Shown here in pieces: positions 9,518 to 18,159 of a stretch of 64,000 nucleotides of DNA (position 1 is the first letter of the stretch; each line of letters opens with the position of its first letter). Source of the stretch: Extensimonas vulgaris. GTDB lineage: Bacteria > Pseudomonadota > Gammaproteobacteria > Burkholderiales > Burkholderiaceae_C. The stretch is taken from NCBI RefSeq assembly GCF_003337425.1, contig NZ_QPJU01000005.1, positions 162,282 through 226,281 on the forward strand, written 5' to 3'. The position numbers and the translations under genes were made by a program. A model generated the notes under the pieces. That model did no database searches. It saw nothing but the letters and a program-made list of their open reading frames with translations, and was not told the DNA's origin.

Positions 9518-10717
9518 ATGCGCCAAGCTGTTTTGAACCTCGAAGAATCCCGTATCCGTGAAGTGGCCAACGCCGGCCTGGGGCGCAGCGACGTGCTGGC
9601 GTTCTGGTTTGGCGAGAGCGACGAGGGCACGCCCGAGGTGGTGCGCCAGGCGGCCGTAGCCTCGATCGAGCGGGGCGAGACGTTTTATTCGCACAACCTG
9701 GGCCTGCCCGAGCTGCGCGCAGCGATCGCTGCGTATATGAGCGAGCTGCATCGCCCTGTGCCGCCCGAGCGCGTCGTCGTGACCTCGGGCGGCGTGAATG
9801 CGCTGATGCTCGCCGTGCAAGCGCTCGTCGATGCGGGCGACGAGGTGGTCGCCGTGACGCCCGTGTGGCCCAACCTGACGGCGCAGCCGCAGATCATGGG
9901 CGCGCGCTTGCACTGCGTGCCGCTGCGCCCGCAGCCGGGGGGCGCGTGGGCGCTCGATCTGGACGCCTTGCTGGCCGCGATCACGCCGCGCACGCGCTTG
10001 CTGATCCTGAACGCGCCCAACAACCCCACGGGCTGGACTTTGCGCCCCGAGGAGCAGCGCGCCATCCTCGCGCATTGCCGCCGCACGGGCACCTGGATTC
10101 TGGCCGACGAGGTGTACGAGCGCCTGTATTACGCGCCCTCGCCCAAAGCCTGCGCGCCGAGCTTTCTCGACCTGGCCGAGCCCGACGACCGGCTGGTGGT
10201 GGTGCACAGCTTTTCCAAGAGCTTTTTGATGACGGGCTGGCGCCTGGGCTGGCTGGTGCTGCCGCCTGCAGCGGTGCACCATGTGGGCAAACTGGTGGAG
10301 TTCAACACCTCGTGCACGAGCGTGTTCACGCAGCGCGCAGGCATCGCGGCGCTGCAGCACGCCGACGCCATCACGCCGCGCGTGGTGGCGCACCTGCGCA
10401 AGTGCCGCGATACGCTGCTGCCTTTGCTGCAGGCGCTGCCGGGCGTGGAAGTGGCCACGCCGCTGGGCGGCATGTACGCGTTTTTTCGCCTGCACGGGCA
10501 CGACGATTCCCTCGCCACGGCCAAGCGCCTGGTGACCGAGGCCGGGCTGGGCCTGGCCCCGGGCAACGCCTTCGGCCCCGAGGCCCAAGGCTGGCTGCGC
10601 TGGTGCTTTGCCTCGCACGATCCAGCGCGTCTGGTGCAGGGGGTGGCGCGGTTGAAGGGGTGGCTGCAAGTGCAAGTGGTACGTCAGAGAGAATATGTTG
10701 GTAATATACAAAAATGA
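9518..10717 (+). CDS. Pyridoxal-phosphate-dependent aminotransferase, class I/II
   Basis: 399 residues from the ATG at 9518. The fold-type I signatures are present: NAPNNPTG, the ADEVYERLYY segment, the lysine for the PLP Schiff base in HSFSKSFLMTGWRLGW, and a C-terminal Arg region (RLHGHD, then LRWCFASHD). The substrate cannot be read from sequence; relatives act on aspartate, aromatic or branched-chain substrates. An earlier ATG at 9473 adds 15 residues but leaves only 25 bases to the divergent gene at 9447, so 9518 is preferred. The last 15-20 residues are encoded by unusually AT-rich DNA, and the stop overlaps the brnT start (ATGA), suggesting this 3' end was reshaped when the toxin-antitoxin pair arrived. 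Confidence 0.85.
   Translation: MRQAVLNLEESRIREVANAGLGRSDVLAFWFGESDEGTPEVVRQAAVASIERGETFYSHNLGLPELRAAIAAYMSELHRPVPPERVVVTSGGVNALMLAVQALVDAGDEVVAVTPVWPNLTAQPQIMGARLHCVPLRPQPGGAWALDLDALLAAITPRTRLLILNAPNNPTGWTLRPEEQRAILAHCRRTGTWILADEVYERLYYAPSPKACAPSFLDLAEPDDRLVVVHSFSKSFLMTGWRLGWLVLPPAAVHHVGKLVEFNTSCTSVFTQRAGIAALQHADAITPRVVAHLRKCRDTLLPLLQALPGVEVATPLGGMYAFFRLHGHDDSLATAKRLVTEAGLGLAPGNAFGPEAQGWLRWCFASHDPARLVQGVARLKGWLQVQVVRQREYVGNIQK
10691..10713 (+). promoter_or_regulatory. Possible brnTA promoter/operator inside the aminotransferase 3' end
   Basis: An AT-rich island in otherwise GC-rich coding DNA contains TAATAT (10702-10707), a good -10 match, flanked by TTG and CAA in the near-palindrome TTGGTAATATACAA. 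Start of transcription about 7 bases later would fall on or next to the brnT ATG, giving a leaderless message. BrnA-type antitoxins are known to repress their own promoters, so the symmetric element is a candidate BrnA site. No convincing -35 was found. Confidence 0.35.
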
Positions 10718-11013
10718 TCGATCTGAGCAGGATCACAGGATTCGACTGGGATGATGGCAATGCCCGGAAGAACGAAAAACATGGCGTATCCATGGCCGAA
10801 GCAGAACAGGTCTTTTTCAACGCGCCTTTGCTGTTCGTGGAGGATGTGGCGCACAGTCTGAACGAGCCGCGTTTTCACGCCCTGGGGAAAACGGACAGAG
10901 GGCGGCCGCTGCACCTCACGTTCACATTGCGGCAGGCCGGGGCGCTGATTCGTGTGATTTCTGCGCGAGACATGCACCGAAAAGAGAGGCTCATCTATGC
11001 CCAAGTCCGCTAA
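10714..11013 (+). CDS. brnT: BrnT-family ribonuclease toxin
   Basis: 99 residues. It matches the BrnT pattern along its length: FDWDDGNARKNEKHGVS near the start, an F-aspartate/histidine centre (EDVAHSLNEPRF), and the C-terminal block [17 protein letters not shown], with the Arg and Tyr residues typical of this RelE-like fold. BrnT toxins cleave RNA and arrest growth until bound by BrnA. The gene precedes and overlaps its antitoxin by 17 bases, the normal brnT-brnA order. Its ATG overlaps the stop of the upstream aminotransferase, so it may also be translated from read-through transcripts. Confidence 0.9.
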   Translation: MIDLSRITGFDWDDGNARKNEKHGVSMAEAEQVFFNAPLLFVEDVAHSLNEPRFHALGKTDRGRPLHLTFTLRQAGALIRVISARDMHRKERLIYAQVR

Positions 11014-11263
11014 ACCTGTTCCCAAGTTTGCCTCGGAAGACGAGGAGCGCGCTTACTGGGAGTCGCATGACTCGACGGAGCATGTGGATTGGTCGAAGGC
11101 GCGCAAGGTCACTTTGCCGAACCTGAAGCCCACGACCAAAACCATTTCGCTGCGGCTGCCGCAACACCTGCTGGATTCGCTCAAGGCTGCTGCCAATGCA
11201 CGGGACGTGCCTTACCAGTCTTTGATCAAGGTGTGGCTGCAAGAGAAGTTGCAGGAGCATTGA
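10997..11263 (+). CDS. brnA: BrnA-family antitoxin (ribbon-helix-helix, CopG-like)
   Basis: 88 residues. The N-terminal half is acidic with [12 protein letters not shown], which in BrnA proteins wraps the toxin. The C-terminal half is a ribbon-helix-helix DNA-binding motif, [20 protein letters not shown], followed by the helix [13 protein letters not shown]. It neutralises BrnT and autoregulates the operon. It overlaps brnT by 17 bases in another frame, so synthesis is probably coupled. It is followed by rpsO, which has its own promoter. Confidence 0.9.
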   Translation: MPKSAKPVPKFASEDEERAYWESHDSTEHVDWSKARKVTLPNLKPTTKTISLRLPQHLLDSLKAAANARDVPYQSLIKVWLQEKLQEH

Positions 11264-11312
11264 GCGAGGGCCGGCAATGGGCGGGCGGTCGTGGGCCGGC
11301 GCATCGAACCGC

Positions 11313-11318
11313 TATAAT
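11313..11318 (+). promoter_or_regulatory. Probable -10 element of the rpsO promoter
   Basis: A perfect TATAAT lies 124 bases upstream of the rpsO ATG. Start of transcription near 11325 would give a leader of roughly 115 bases, enough for the structured S15-binding autoregulatory leader found in other bacteria. The -35 region is GC-rich and not recognisable. Confidence 0.5.
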
Positions 11319-11441
11319 TCACAGGTTTTGCACGGTGCAAAACGCACGCCGCGTGGCTCGTTCCGGCCGCTGGCGCAAGTTCAAACCCGGGTTGCAAGGG
11401 TTTATGCCCAACGTCTGCGCCCGACTTTTTCAGGAAAACCC

Positions 11442-11708
11442 ATGATCGCATCTTCCATCAAGGCCGAAGTCATTCAGGCCAACGCCCGTTCTGCCAACGA
11501 CACCGGCAGCCCTGAGGTTCAAGTCGCGCTGCTCACCGCGCGCATCAACGAGCTTACCCCGCACTTCAAGACCCACGCCAAGGATCACCATGGCCGTCGC
11601 GGTCTGCTGCGCATGGTGAGCCGCCGCCGCAAGCTGCTCGACTACCTCAAGGCCAAGGACGCCGACCGTTATACCGCGCTGATCGCCAAGTTGGGGCTGC
11701 GCAAGTAA
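11442..11708 (+). CDS. rpsO: 30S ribosomal protein S15
   Basis: 88 residues, standard length. It has the conserved S15 core: [40 protein letters not shown] and [11 protein letters not shown]15 binds 16S rRNA helices 20-22 early in small-subunit assembly. It precedes pnp as in most proteobacteria, with a terminator-like hairpin between them. A longer in-frame reading upstream is rejected because S15 proteins start with this MIA..IK segment and the upstream bases are leader. Confidence 0.97.
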   Translation: MIASSIKAEVIQANARSANDTGSPEVQVALLTARINELTPHFKTHAKDHHGRRGLLRMVSRRRKLLDYLKAKDADRYTALIAKLGLRK

Positions 11709-11727
11709 TTCGTATCGCATGCATCGA

Positions 11728-11765
11728 ACGCCTGGGTTAGTCATGCGCTAGCTCAGGCGTTTTTT
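11728..11765 (+). terminator. Intrinsic terminator after rpsO
   Basis: A stem of ACGCCTG (11728-11734) with CAGGCGT (11754-11760) is followed by a run of T to 11765. The loop is 19 bases, so it may be leaky and allow read-through into pnp. Confidence 0.6.
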
Positions 11766-11865
11766 GCTTCGGAGCCAGACTGCAGAGCGAAGCTGTGTCA
11801 TTCCAATGGCCTTGCCCCGGCGCCGGGCGGGCAGGGTCACTGGAATGGCATCGTGTTCTGAATGA

Positions 11866-11906
11866 GGCTCTGGCGCTTGATGGATGTGCGCTTTTAGCTA
11901 TTTAAT
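11866..11906 (-). repeat. Dispersed intergenic palindrome, copy 1
   Basis: Read on the minus strand it gives AAATAGCTA, then AGCGC, a short spacer, AAGCGCCAGAGCC. This is the same layout as the other AGCTA/GCGCTAG palindromes in the window. It lies directly before the pnp ribosome site. Confidence 0.6.
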
Positions 11907-11917
11907 TTGGAGCACTT

Positions 11918-14155
11918 ATGAGTCTGTTCAACAAAGTCACCAAGTCCTTTCAGTGGGGCGAACATAAAGTCACGCTGGAGACGGGCGAGATCGCTCGCCA
12001 GGCCACCGGCGCCGTGCTGGTCAACATGGACGATACCGTGGTGCTGGCCACGGTGGCCGCGTCCAAGTCGCCCAAGCCGGGGCAGGATTTTTTCCCGCTC
12101 ACCGTGGATTACATCGAAAAAGCCTACGCCGCGGGCAAGATTCCGGGCAGCTTTTTCAAGCGCGAGGCCAAGCCCAGCGAGTACGAAACGCTCACGAGCC
12201 GCTTGATCGACCGCCCGATCCGTCCGCTGTTCCCCGAGGGCTTTTTCAACGAGGTGCACGTGGTCGTGCACACCTTGTCGCTGAACCCCGAGGTCGATGC
12301 CGACATCCCCGCCATGCTCGCCACCAGCGCGGCGCTGGCCGTCTCGGGCATCCCGTTCAACGGCCCGATCGGTGCCGCGCGCGTGGGCTATGTCAATGGC
12401 GCCTATGTGCTCAACCCCGGCCAGACGGCGCGCAAGCAAAGCCAGCTCGACCTGGTCGTGGCCGGCACCGAGGCGGCCGTGCTCATGGTCGAGTCCGAGG
12501 CGCAGCAGTTGCCAGAGGAGGTCATGCTCGGCGCCGTGGTGTTCGGCCACGAGCAGAGCAACATCGCGATCAACGCCATCCACGAATTGGTGCGCGAGGC
12601 CGGCAAGCCGCTGTGGGACTGGCAGCCGCCGCAGCGTGACGAAGCCTTGATCGCCAAGGTGACCGAATTCGGTGAAGAGCGCCTGCGCGCCGCCTACCAG
12701 ATCCGCAACAAGCAGGCGCGCACCCAGGCCTGCCGCGAGGCCTACGCCGTGGTCATGGCTGATTTGCGCGAAGCCGGGCTGGAGTTCGACCCGGTGAAGG
12801 TCGAGGGCCTGCTGTTCGAGATCGAGGCGCGCATCGTGCGCAGCCAGATCCTCGCGGGCGAGCCGCGCATCGACGGGCGCGACACGCGCACCGTGCGCCC
12901 GATCGAAATCCGCACCTCGGTGCTGCCGCGCACGCACGGCTCGGCGCTGTTCACGCGCGGCGAGACGCAGGCGCTGGCCGTGGCCACGCTGGGCACCGAG
13001 CGCGACGCGCAGCGCATCGACGCGCTGCTGGGCGAGTACGAAGACCGCTTCATGCTGCACTACAACATGCCGCCGTTTGCCACGGGCGAAGTCGGGCGCA
13101 TGGGCAGCACCAAGCGCCGTGAGATCGGCCACGGCCGCCTGGCCAAGCGCGCGCTCACGGCCGTGCTGCCCGAGAAGGACGAATTCCCCTACACCATCCG
13201 CGTGGTGTCCGAAATCACCGAGTCGAACGGTTCCTCGTCCATGGCATCGGTCTGCGGTGGCTGCCTTGCGCTGATGGACGCGGGCGTGCCACTGAAGGCG
13301 CATGTCGCCGGCATCGCCATGGGCCTGATCAAGGAGGACAACCGCTTTGCCGTGCTCACCGACATCCTCGGCGACGAGGACCACCTCGGCGACATGGACT
13401 TCAAGGTCGCGGGCACCACGAGCGGCATCACGGCGCTGCAGATGGACATCAAGATCCAGGGCATCACCAAAGAGATCATGCAAGTGGCGCTGGCGCAGGC
13501 CAAGGAAGCGCGCATGCACATCCTGGGCAAGATGCAGGAGGCCATGGCCGGCGCCAATGCCGATGTCAGCAGCTTTGCGCCCAAGCTCTTCACCATGAAG
13601 ATCAACCCCGAGAAGATCCGCGACGTGATCGGCAAGGGTGGCGCCGTGATCCGCGCGCTGACCGAAGAAACCGGCACGCAGATCGACATCGCCGAAGACG
13701 GCACCATCACCATCGCCGCGACCGACGGCGCCAAGGCCGAAGAGGCCAAGCGCCGCATCGAGCAGCTCACGGCCGAGGTCGAGGTGGGGCAGGTGTATGA
13801 AGGGCCGGTGGTCAAGATTCTCGACTTCGGCGCGCTGGTCAACGTGCTGCCAGGCAAGGACGGGCTGCTGCACATCAGTCAGATCGCCAACGAGCGCGTC
13901 GAGCGCGTGAGCGACTACCTCAGCGAAGGCCAGGTGGTGAAAGTCAAGGTGCTCGAGACCGACGACAAAGGGCGCGTCAAGCTGTCGATGAAGGCGCTCT
14001 CCGATCGGCCCGCTGCAGGCAATGGCGAGCGCTCCGAGCGCGGTGAACGTTCCGAGCGGGGCGAACGCGGCGAACGCCGTGAGGGCGGTCGTGGTGCCGG
14101 CCGTGCGCCTGCGCCGCAAGCTGCGAGCGATGGCGAGGCATCCGAAGAAGTTTGA
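11918..14155 (+). CDS. pnp: Polyribonucleotide nucleotidyltransferase (PNPase)
   Basis: 745 residues. Two RNase PH domains are joined by a helical linker. The second holds [17 protein letters not shown] and the catalytic [18 protein letters not shown] and [19 protein letters not shown] segments. A KH domain ([17 protein letters not shown]) and an S1 domain ([20 protein letters not shown]) follow. PNPase degrades RNA 3' to 5' phosphorolytically and is a degradosome component. A good ribosome site (GGAG, 6 bases before ATG) supports the start. The C-terminal tail after S1 is an unusual tandem of [12 protein letters not shown] units rich in Arg, Glu and Gly, probably disordered and RNA-interacting. 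A huge antisense open frame is a GC-rich shadow. Confidence 0.97.
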   Translation: MSLFNKVTKSFQWGEHKVTLETGEIARQATGAVLVNMDDTVVLATVAASKSPKPGQDFFPLTVDYIEKAYAAGKIPGSFFKREAKPSEYETLTSRLIDRPIRPLFPEGFFNEVHVVVHTLSLNPEVDADIPAMLATSAALAVSGIPFNGPIGAARVGYVNGAYVLNPGQTARKQSQLDLVVAGTEAAVLMVESEAQQLPEEVMLGAVVFGHEQSNIAINAIHELVREAGKPLWDWQPPQRDEALIAKVTEFGEERLRAAYQIRNKQARTQACREAYAVVMADLREAGLEFDPVKVEGLLFEIEARIVRSQILAGEPRIDGRDTRTVRPIEIRTSVLPRTHGSALFTRGETQALAVATLGTERDAQRIDALLGEYEDRFMLHYNMPPFATGEVGRMGSTKRREIGHGRLAKRALTAVLPEKDEFPYTIRVVSEITESNGSSSMASVCGGCLALMDAGVPLKAHVAGIAMGLIKEDNRFAVLTDILGDEDHLGDMDFKVAGTTSGITALQMDIKIQGITKEIMQVALAQAKEARMHILGKMQEAMAGANADVSSFAPKLFTMKINPEKIRDVIGKGGAVIRALTEETGTQIDIAEDGTITIAATDGAKAEEAKRRIEQLTAEVEVGQVYEGPVVKILDFGALVNVLPGKDGLLHISQIANERVERVSDYLSEGQVVKVKVLETDDKGRVKLSMKALSDRPAAGNGERSERGERSERGERGERREGGRGAGRAPAPQAASDGEASEEV

Positions 14156-14170
14156 GCTTTTCGCTCATCC

Positions 14171-14211
14171 TATGAGAGCTGCTGGCGCTTGATGAATGGG
14201 CGCTAGCGGCA
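14171..14211 (+). repeat. Dispersed intergenic palindrome, copy 2
   Basis: Arms GCTGGCGC (14181-14188) and GCGCTAGC (14200-14207) have one mismatch and follow GAGAGCT. It lies between pnp and the quinone oxidoreductase gene and resembles the other copies. It may act as an mRNA-stabilising or attenuating hairpin. Confidence 0.65.
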
Positions 14212-14245
14212 TATTTCCATCATACAAAATTGCTATGGTTTTTGT

Positions 14246-15232
14246 ATGCGTGTCGTAGAAATTTCTGCGTTTGGCAAGCCTGAAGTGCTGCGTCTGGCCG
14301 AACGTCCGCAGCCCAAGCCGGGGCCGGGCGAGGCGCTGATCCGCGTGCGTGCGAGCGGTGTCAACCGGCCCGACGTGCTGCAGCGCAAAGGGCATTACCC
14401 GCCGCCGCCCGGCGCTTCGGATCTGCCGGGCCTCGAAGTCGCAGGCGTGATCGAAGCGGGTGACCCCGCCGCGCTGGCCGAAGCGGGTTTCAAAGTAGGC
14501 GACCGTGTGTGCGCCCTGGTCGCGGGTGGGGGCTACGCCGAATACTGCATCGCGCCCGTGGCGCAGTGCCTGCCCGTGCCCGAGGGCCTGAGCGACGCGC
14601 AGGCGGCCTCTTTGCCCGAAACGTTTTTTACCGTCTGGAGCAACGTGTTCGACCGCGGCCGCCTGCAAGCCGGCGAAACCCTGCTCGTGCAAGGCGGCAC
14701 GAGCGGCATAGGCGTCACGGCGATCCAGCTCGCGCGCGCTTTCGGCGCCACGGTGATCGCCACCGCAGGCAGCGCGCAAAAATGCCAGGCTTGCCTCGAG
14801 CTCGGTGCGAGCCACGCGATCGATTACAAGCAGCAGGACTTCACTGCCGAGTGCCTGCGCCTCACGCAAGGCAAGGGCGTGGACGTGATCCTCGACATCG
14901 TCGCGGGCGATTACGTCACGCGCGAAGTCGAATGCCTGGCCGAGGATGGGCGCCTGCTCATCATCGCCGTGCAAGGCGGCAGCAAAAGCAGTTTCGATGC
15001 ATCCTTGGTGCTGCGCCGCCGGCTCGTCATCACGGGTTCCACGCTGCGCCCGCGCCCGGTGGCGTTCAAGGGCGCGATTGCGCGCGCACTGCGCGAGCAC
15101 GTCTGGCCGCTCATCGCTGCAGGCAAGATCCGTCCCGTCGTGTACCGCACATTCCCTGCAGAGCAGGCTGCGCAAGCGCATGCGCTGATGGAATCCAATC
15201 AACATATCGGCAAGATCGTCCTGACGTGGTGA
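14246..15232 (+). CDS. NAD(P)H quinone oxidoreductase, zinc-free medium-chain dehydrogenase family
   Basis: 328 residues. The GroES-like N-terminal domain contains [20 protein letters not shown], and the Rossmann domain has [20 protein letters not shown], which binds NADPH. No zinc-ligand cysteines of alcohol dehydrogenases are present. This places it with the PIG3/QOR branch, which reduces quinones and related carbonyls by one- or two-electron transfer in the cytoplasm. It is 2 bases upstream of tpiA and so probably cotranscribed, in the conserved order pnp-qor-tpiA-secG-tRNA-Leu-nuo. The electron acceptor in vivo is unknown. Confidence 0.9.
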   Translation: MRVVEISAFGKPEVLRLAERPQPKPGPGEALIRVRASGVNRPDVLQRKGHYPPPPGASDLPGLEVAGVIEAGDPAALAEAGFKVGDRVCALVAGGGYAEYCIAPVAQCLPVPEGLSDAQAASLPETFFTVWSNVFDRGRLQAGETLLVQGGTSGIGVTAIQLARAFGATVIATAGSAQKCQACLELGASHAIDYKQQDFTAECLRLTQGKGVDVILDIVAGDYVTREVECLAEDGRLLIIAVQGGSKSSFDASLVLRRRLVITGSTLRPRPVAFKGAIARALREHVWPLIAAGKIRPVVYRTFPAEQAAQAHALMESNQHIGKIVLTW

Positions 15233-15234
15233 CC

Positions 15235-15984
15235 ATGAAAAAAAAGCTCATTGCAGGCAACTGGAAGATGAACGGTAGCCTGGCCAGCAACGAAGTGCTG
15301 CTGCACGCCGTGCTCGATGGCATGGCGCAGCGGCCGCCTGCGTGCGACGTGGCCGTGGCTGCGCCCGCACCGTATCTGGCACAGGTGCAGGCGCTCACCG
15401 CCGGCTCGCCGCTGGCCGTGGCGGCGCAGGACGTTTCGGCGCACGAGGCCGGGGCCTATACCGGCGAGGTGTCGGCGGCGATGCTCAAGGAATTTTCCGT
15501 GCGCTACGTGCTCGTCGGACATTCCGAGCGGCGCCAATACCACCATGAAACCGATGCGCTCGTTGCCATCAAGGCACAAAGAGCACTGGCCGCGGGCATC
15601 ACGCCCATCGTCTGCCTGGGCGAAACCATGCAGGAGCGCGAGGCAGGCCTGACCGAAGCCGTGGTCAAACGCCAGCTCGCCGCAGTGATCCATCTGAACG
15701 GCCACTGCATCAGCGAAATCGTCGTGGCCTACGAACCCGTCTGGGCCATAGGCACGGGGCTCACGGCCACGCCCGAACAGGCGCAGGAAGTGCACGCCGT
15801 GCTGCGCAGCCAGCTTGCCGCCGCGACCGAACACGCCGGCCGCATCCGCCTGCTCTACGGCGGCAGCATGAATGCCGCCAACGCTGCGGCACTGCTGGCC
15901 CAGCCCGACATCGACGGCGGCCTGATCGGCGGCGCCTCGCTGAAAGCCCCCGATTTCTTGCAAATCATCGCTTCAGCCAAGTAA
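15235..15984 (+). CDS. tpiA: Triosephosphate isomerase
   Basis: 249 residues. All catalytic elements are present: AGNWKMNG near the start with Asn and Lys, the histidine in [10 protein letters not shown], and the glutamate in [13 protein letters not shown] followed by the flexible loop. The phosphate-binding ends RLLYGGSMN and GLIGGASL are also there. It interconverts dihydroxyacetone phosphate and glyceraldehyde 3-phosphate in glycolysis and gluconeogenesis. The ATG follows the previous stop by 2 bases, so the long reading that extends upstream in this frame is an artefact of the overlapping qor gene. Confidence 0.97.
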   Translation: MKKKLIAGNWKMNGSLASNEVLLHAVLDGMAQRPPACDVAVAAPAPYLAQVQALTAGSPLAVAAQDVSAHEAGAYTGEVSAAMLKEFSVRYVLVGHSERRQYHHETDALVAIKAQRALAAGITPIVCLGETMQEREAGLTEAVVKRQLAAVIHLNGHCISEIVVAYEPVWAIGTGLTATPEQAQEVHAVLRSQLAAATEHAGRIRLLYGGSMNAANAAALLAQPDIDGGLIGGASLKAPDFLQIIASAK

Positions 15985-16024
15985 AAATCAGCCTAAAAAG
16001 CTATTGAAAAAGGAGTAAAGCACA

Positions 16025-16393
16025 ATGAACGTGCTCGTCAACGTGATACTGGTCGTGCAGATGCTCGCGGCCGTGGGCATGATCGGCCTGGTGCTGGTTC
16101 AGCATGGCAAAGGTGCGGACATGGGGGCCGCCTTCGGCAGCGGCGGTGCGGGCAGCCTGTTTGGCGCCAGCGGCAGTGCAAACTTCCTCTCGCGCTCGAC
16201 GGCGGTGCTTGCGACCATCTTCTTCGCCGCCACGTTGGCGCTGGCGTACTTTGGTAATGCACGTCCCGCGAGCTCCAACAGCGTGCTCGAATCCGCCGCT
16301 GTGGCGCCCGTTGCGCCTGCCGCCCCAGCTTCTGCCGCAGCCTCCGCGCCGGCGGCTGCAGCTTCGGGGGCGGCGCAGATTCCAACCAAATAA
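16025..16393 (+). CDS. secG: Preprotein translocase subunit SecG
   Basis: 122 residues. Two membrane helices (VNVILVVQMLAAVGMIGLVL and FLSRSTAVLATIFFAATLAL) flank the conserved GKGADMGAAFGSGGAGSLFG loop of SecG. SecG joins SecY and SecE in the inner-membrane protein channel. An Ala/Pro-rich C-terminal tail of about 45 residues extends beyond the second helix, common in betaproteobacterial SecG. A ribosome site (GGAG at 16011-16014) precedes the ATG. It sits immediately upstream of a tRNA-Leu gene, the usual arrangement. Confidence 0.95.
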   Translation: MNVLVNVILVVQMLAAVGMIGLVLVQHGKGADMGAAFGSGGAGSLFGASGSANFLSRSTAVLATIFFAATLALAYFGNARPASSNSVLESAAVAPVAPAAPASAAASAPAAAASGAAQIPTK

Positions 16394-16441
16394 TCTGCAG
16401 CAAAATCTGCCCGGAGCCAGCGAATGAGGGTTTTTCCGGGT

Positions 16442-16447
16442 TAGAAT
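16442..16447 (+). promoter_or_regulatory. Possible -10 element for tRNA-Leu and the nuo operon
   Basis: TAGAAT stands 49 bases before the tRNA. It is the only good -10 match between secG and nuoA. No clear -35 is seen, so confidence is low. Confidence 0.3.
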
Positions 16448-16495
16448 TTACGTCTGTCTGGAGCGCAATCCTCAAGCCACCCAGCCAGCAAAACC

Positions 16496-16580
16496 GCCGT
16501 CGTGGTGAAATTGGTAGACACGCTATCTTGAGGGGGTAGTGGCGAAAGCTGTGCGAGTTCGAGTCTCGCCGACGGCACCA
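16496..16580 (+). tRNA. tRNA-Leu (anticodon GAG)
   Basis: 85 bases with encoded CCA. The acceptor arms GCCGTCG (16496-16502) and CGACGGC (16570-16576) pair fully. The anticodon stem CTATC/GGTAG (one G-T pair) presents GAG at 16530-16532. A long variable arm and the T-loop GTTCGAGTC are present, as expected for a class II leucine tRNA. It reads CUC/CUU codons. It lies between secG and nuoA and may be processed from a longer transcript. Confidence 0.95.
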
Positions 16581-16655
16581 TACAAAAACCCGCCTGCTGC
16601 TCGCGTCTGTCGAGCTTTCAGCAGGTGCGGCTACAACGGTGAGCAAATCCACAAG

Positions 16656-17015
16656 ATGAACCTCGATCAATACCTCCCCGTTTTGTTGTTCATCTTGGTC
16701 GGCATCGCCATTGGTGTCGTCCCCTTGGTTCTGGGTTATGTGCTCGGGCCCAATCGCCCCGATCCGGCCAAAAACTCTGCGTACGAGTGCGGTTTCGAAG
16801 CCTTCGAAGACGCGCGCATGAAGTTCGATGTACGCTACTACCTCGTCGCCATCCTTTTCATTCTGTTCGATCTCGAGGTCGCCTTTCTCTTCCCCTGGGC
16901 GGTGGTGATGCGCGAAGTCGGTCTGACCGGCTTCATTGCTGCGGTGATCTTTCTGGCCATCTTGGTCGTAGGTTTCGTCTACGAGTGGAAAAAAGGCGCC
17001 CTCGATTGGGAATGA
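16656..17015 (+). CDS. nuoA: NADH-quinone oxidoreductase subunit A
   Basis: 119 residues with three membrane helices. The conserved loop [18 protein letters not shown] between helices 1 and 2 contains the Cys of the quinone-site loop (ND3 homologue). The second helix is [20 protein letters not shown]. It is the first gene of the 14-gene complex I operon, which couples NADH oxidation by quinone to proton pumping. The ATG chosen gives the standard MNLDQYLP start; upstream codons overlap the tRNA. Confidence 0.97.
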   Translation: MNLDQYLPVLLFILVGIAIGVVPLVLGYVLGPNRPDPAKNSAYECGFEAFEDARMKFDVRYYLVAILFILFDLEVAFLFPWAVVMREVGLTGFIAAVIFLAILVVGFVYEWKKGALDWE

Positions 17016-17045
17016 GCGCGGCAGGCTTCAACGAGGACGGATCAG

Positions 17046-17525
17046 ATGATTGAAGGCGTAATGAAAGAAGGCTTCGTCACCACGAGCTACGATGCCGTGG
17101 TGAACTGGGCCAAGACGGGTTCACTGTGGCCCATGACGTTCGGTTTGGCCTGCTGCGCCGTCGAAATGATGCACGCAGCGGCTGCGCGCTACGACATCGG
17201 GCGCTTTGGTGCCGAGGTGTTTCGCGCCAGTCCGCGCCAGTCTGACTTGATGATCGTTGCGGGCACGCTGTGCAACAAGATGGCGCCCGCCCTGCGCAAG
17301 GTCTATGACCAGATGGCCGAGCCGCGCTGGGTGCTCTCCATGGGCTCCTGCGCCAATGGCGGCGGCTACTACCACTACAGCTATTCGGTCGTGCGTGGCT
17401 GTGACCGCATCGTGCCGGTCGATGTGTACGTGCCCGGTTGCCCGCCCACGGCCGAGGCGCTGCTCTACGGCATCATCCAGTTGCAGCAGAAAATCCGCCG
17501 CACCAACACCATCGCACGGGTTTGA
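17046..17525 (+). CDS. nuoB: NADH-quinone oxidoreductase subunit B
   Basis: 159 residues. The ligands for the terminal iron-sulfur cluster N2 are visible: the tandem Cys36-Cys37 in [10 protein letters not shown], Cys102 in MGSCANGG and Cys132 in VPGCPPT. NuoB (PSST homologue) hands electrons to ubiquinone at the junction of the peripheral arm and the membrane. It is 30 bases after nuoA and 10 bases before nuoC. Confidence 0.97.
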   Translation: MIEGVMKEGFVTTSYDAVVNWAKTGSLWPMTFGLACCAVEMMHAAAARYDIGRFGAEVFRASPRQSDLMIVAGTLCNKMAPALRKVYDQMAEPRWVLSMGSCANGGGYYHYSYSVVRGCDRIVPVDVYVPGCPPTAEALLYGIIQLQQKIRRTNTIARV

Positions 17526-17535
17526 AGGGTTGAAG

Positions 17536-18153
17536 ATGACAGAAGTAGCCATTCGGCCCGAGCAGCTCCAGGAAACCATCGCCAGCGTGTTGGGCGACGC
17601 CGCACGCAGCATCTCCATTCGCCTCGGAGAAGTCACGGTGCATGTGTCGGCTGCCGACTATCTCGGTGTGATGCAGCGCCTGCGCGACGCCGAAAGCTGC
17701 CGTTTCGAGCAGCTCATCGACTTGTGCGGCATGGACTATGCAGATTTCGCAGGGCAGGAAAGCCCGCGTTTTGGGGTCGTGGTGCACTTGTTATCGGTGA
17801 GCCTGAACCAGCGCGTGCGCGTCAAGGTACGCTGCCCGGACGATGATCTTCCGGTGTTGCCCTCGGTCTCGCAACTGTGGGCTTCGGCCAACTGGTTCGA
17901 GCGTGAGGCATTTGACCTGTTCGGCATCGTCTTCGAGGGGCACGACGACCTGCGCCGCATCCTCACCGACTACGGTTTTGCGGGCCACCCGTTCCGCAAA
18001 GATTTTCCGCTCTCGGGGCATGTGGAAATGCGCTACGACGAAGAGCGGCGCAGGGTGGTTTATGAGCCCGTCTCGATCGAGCCGCGCGAAAACACGCCGC
18101 GCATCGTCCGTGAAGACAAATACGCCGGCTTCGGCGCGGCGCGTCGTTTGTGA
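17536..18153 (+). CDS. nuoC: NADH-quinone oxidoreductase subunit C
   Basis: 205 residues, the 30-kDa subunit of the peripheral arm. The family signature is clear: [20 protein letters not shown] followed by [20 protein letters not shown]. It has no cofactor and scaffolds NuoD, NuoB and NuoI. It is a separate gene here, not fused to nuoD as in Escherichia coli. The start follows nuoB by 10 bases, with GGGTTGAAG upstream as the likely ribosome site. Confidence 0.97.
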   Translation: MTEVAIRPEQLQETIASVLGDAARSISIRLGEVTVHVSAADYLGVMQRLRDAESCRFEQLIDLCGMDYADFAGQESPRFGVVVHLLSVSLNQRVRVKVRCPDDDLPVLPSVSQLWASANWFEREAFDLFGIVFEGHDDLRRILTDYGFAGHPFRKDFPLSGHVEMRYDEERRRVVYEPVSIEPRENTPRIVREDKYAGFGAARRL

Positions 18154-18159
18154 TCCACC

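Noticed and set aside
11894..14119. 741-codon minus-strand frame opposite pnp
   Set aside because: A shadow of high-GC codon use in pnp. The product has low-complexity His/Arg/Leu composition and no family features. The same applies to the long antisense frames at 20986-23337, 48955-50904, 52803-55019, 54926-57286 and 60212-62593.
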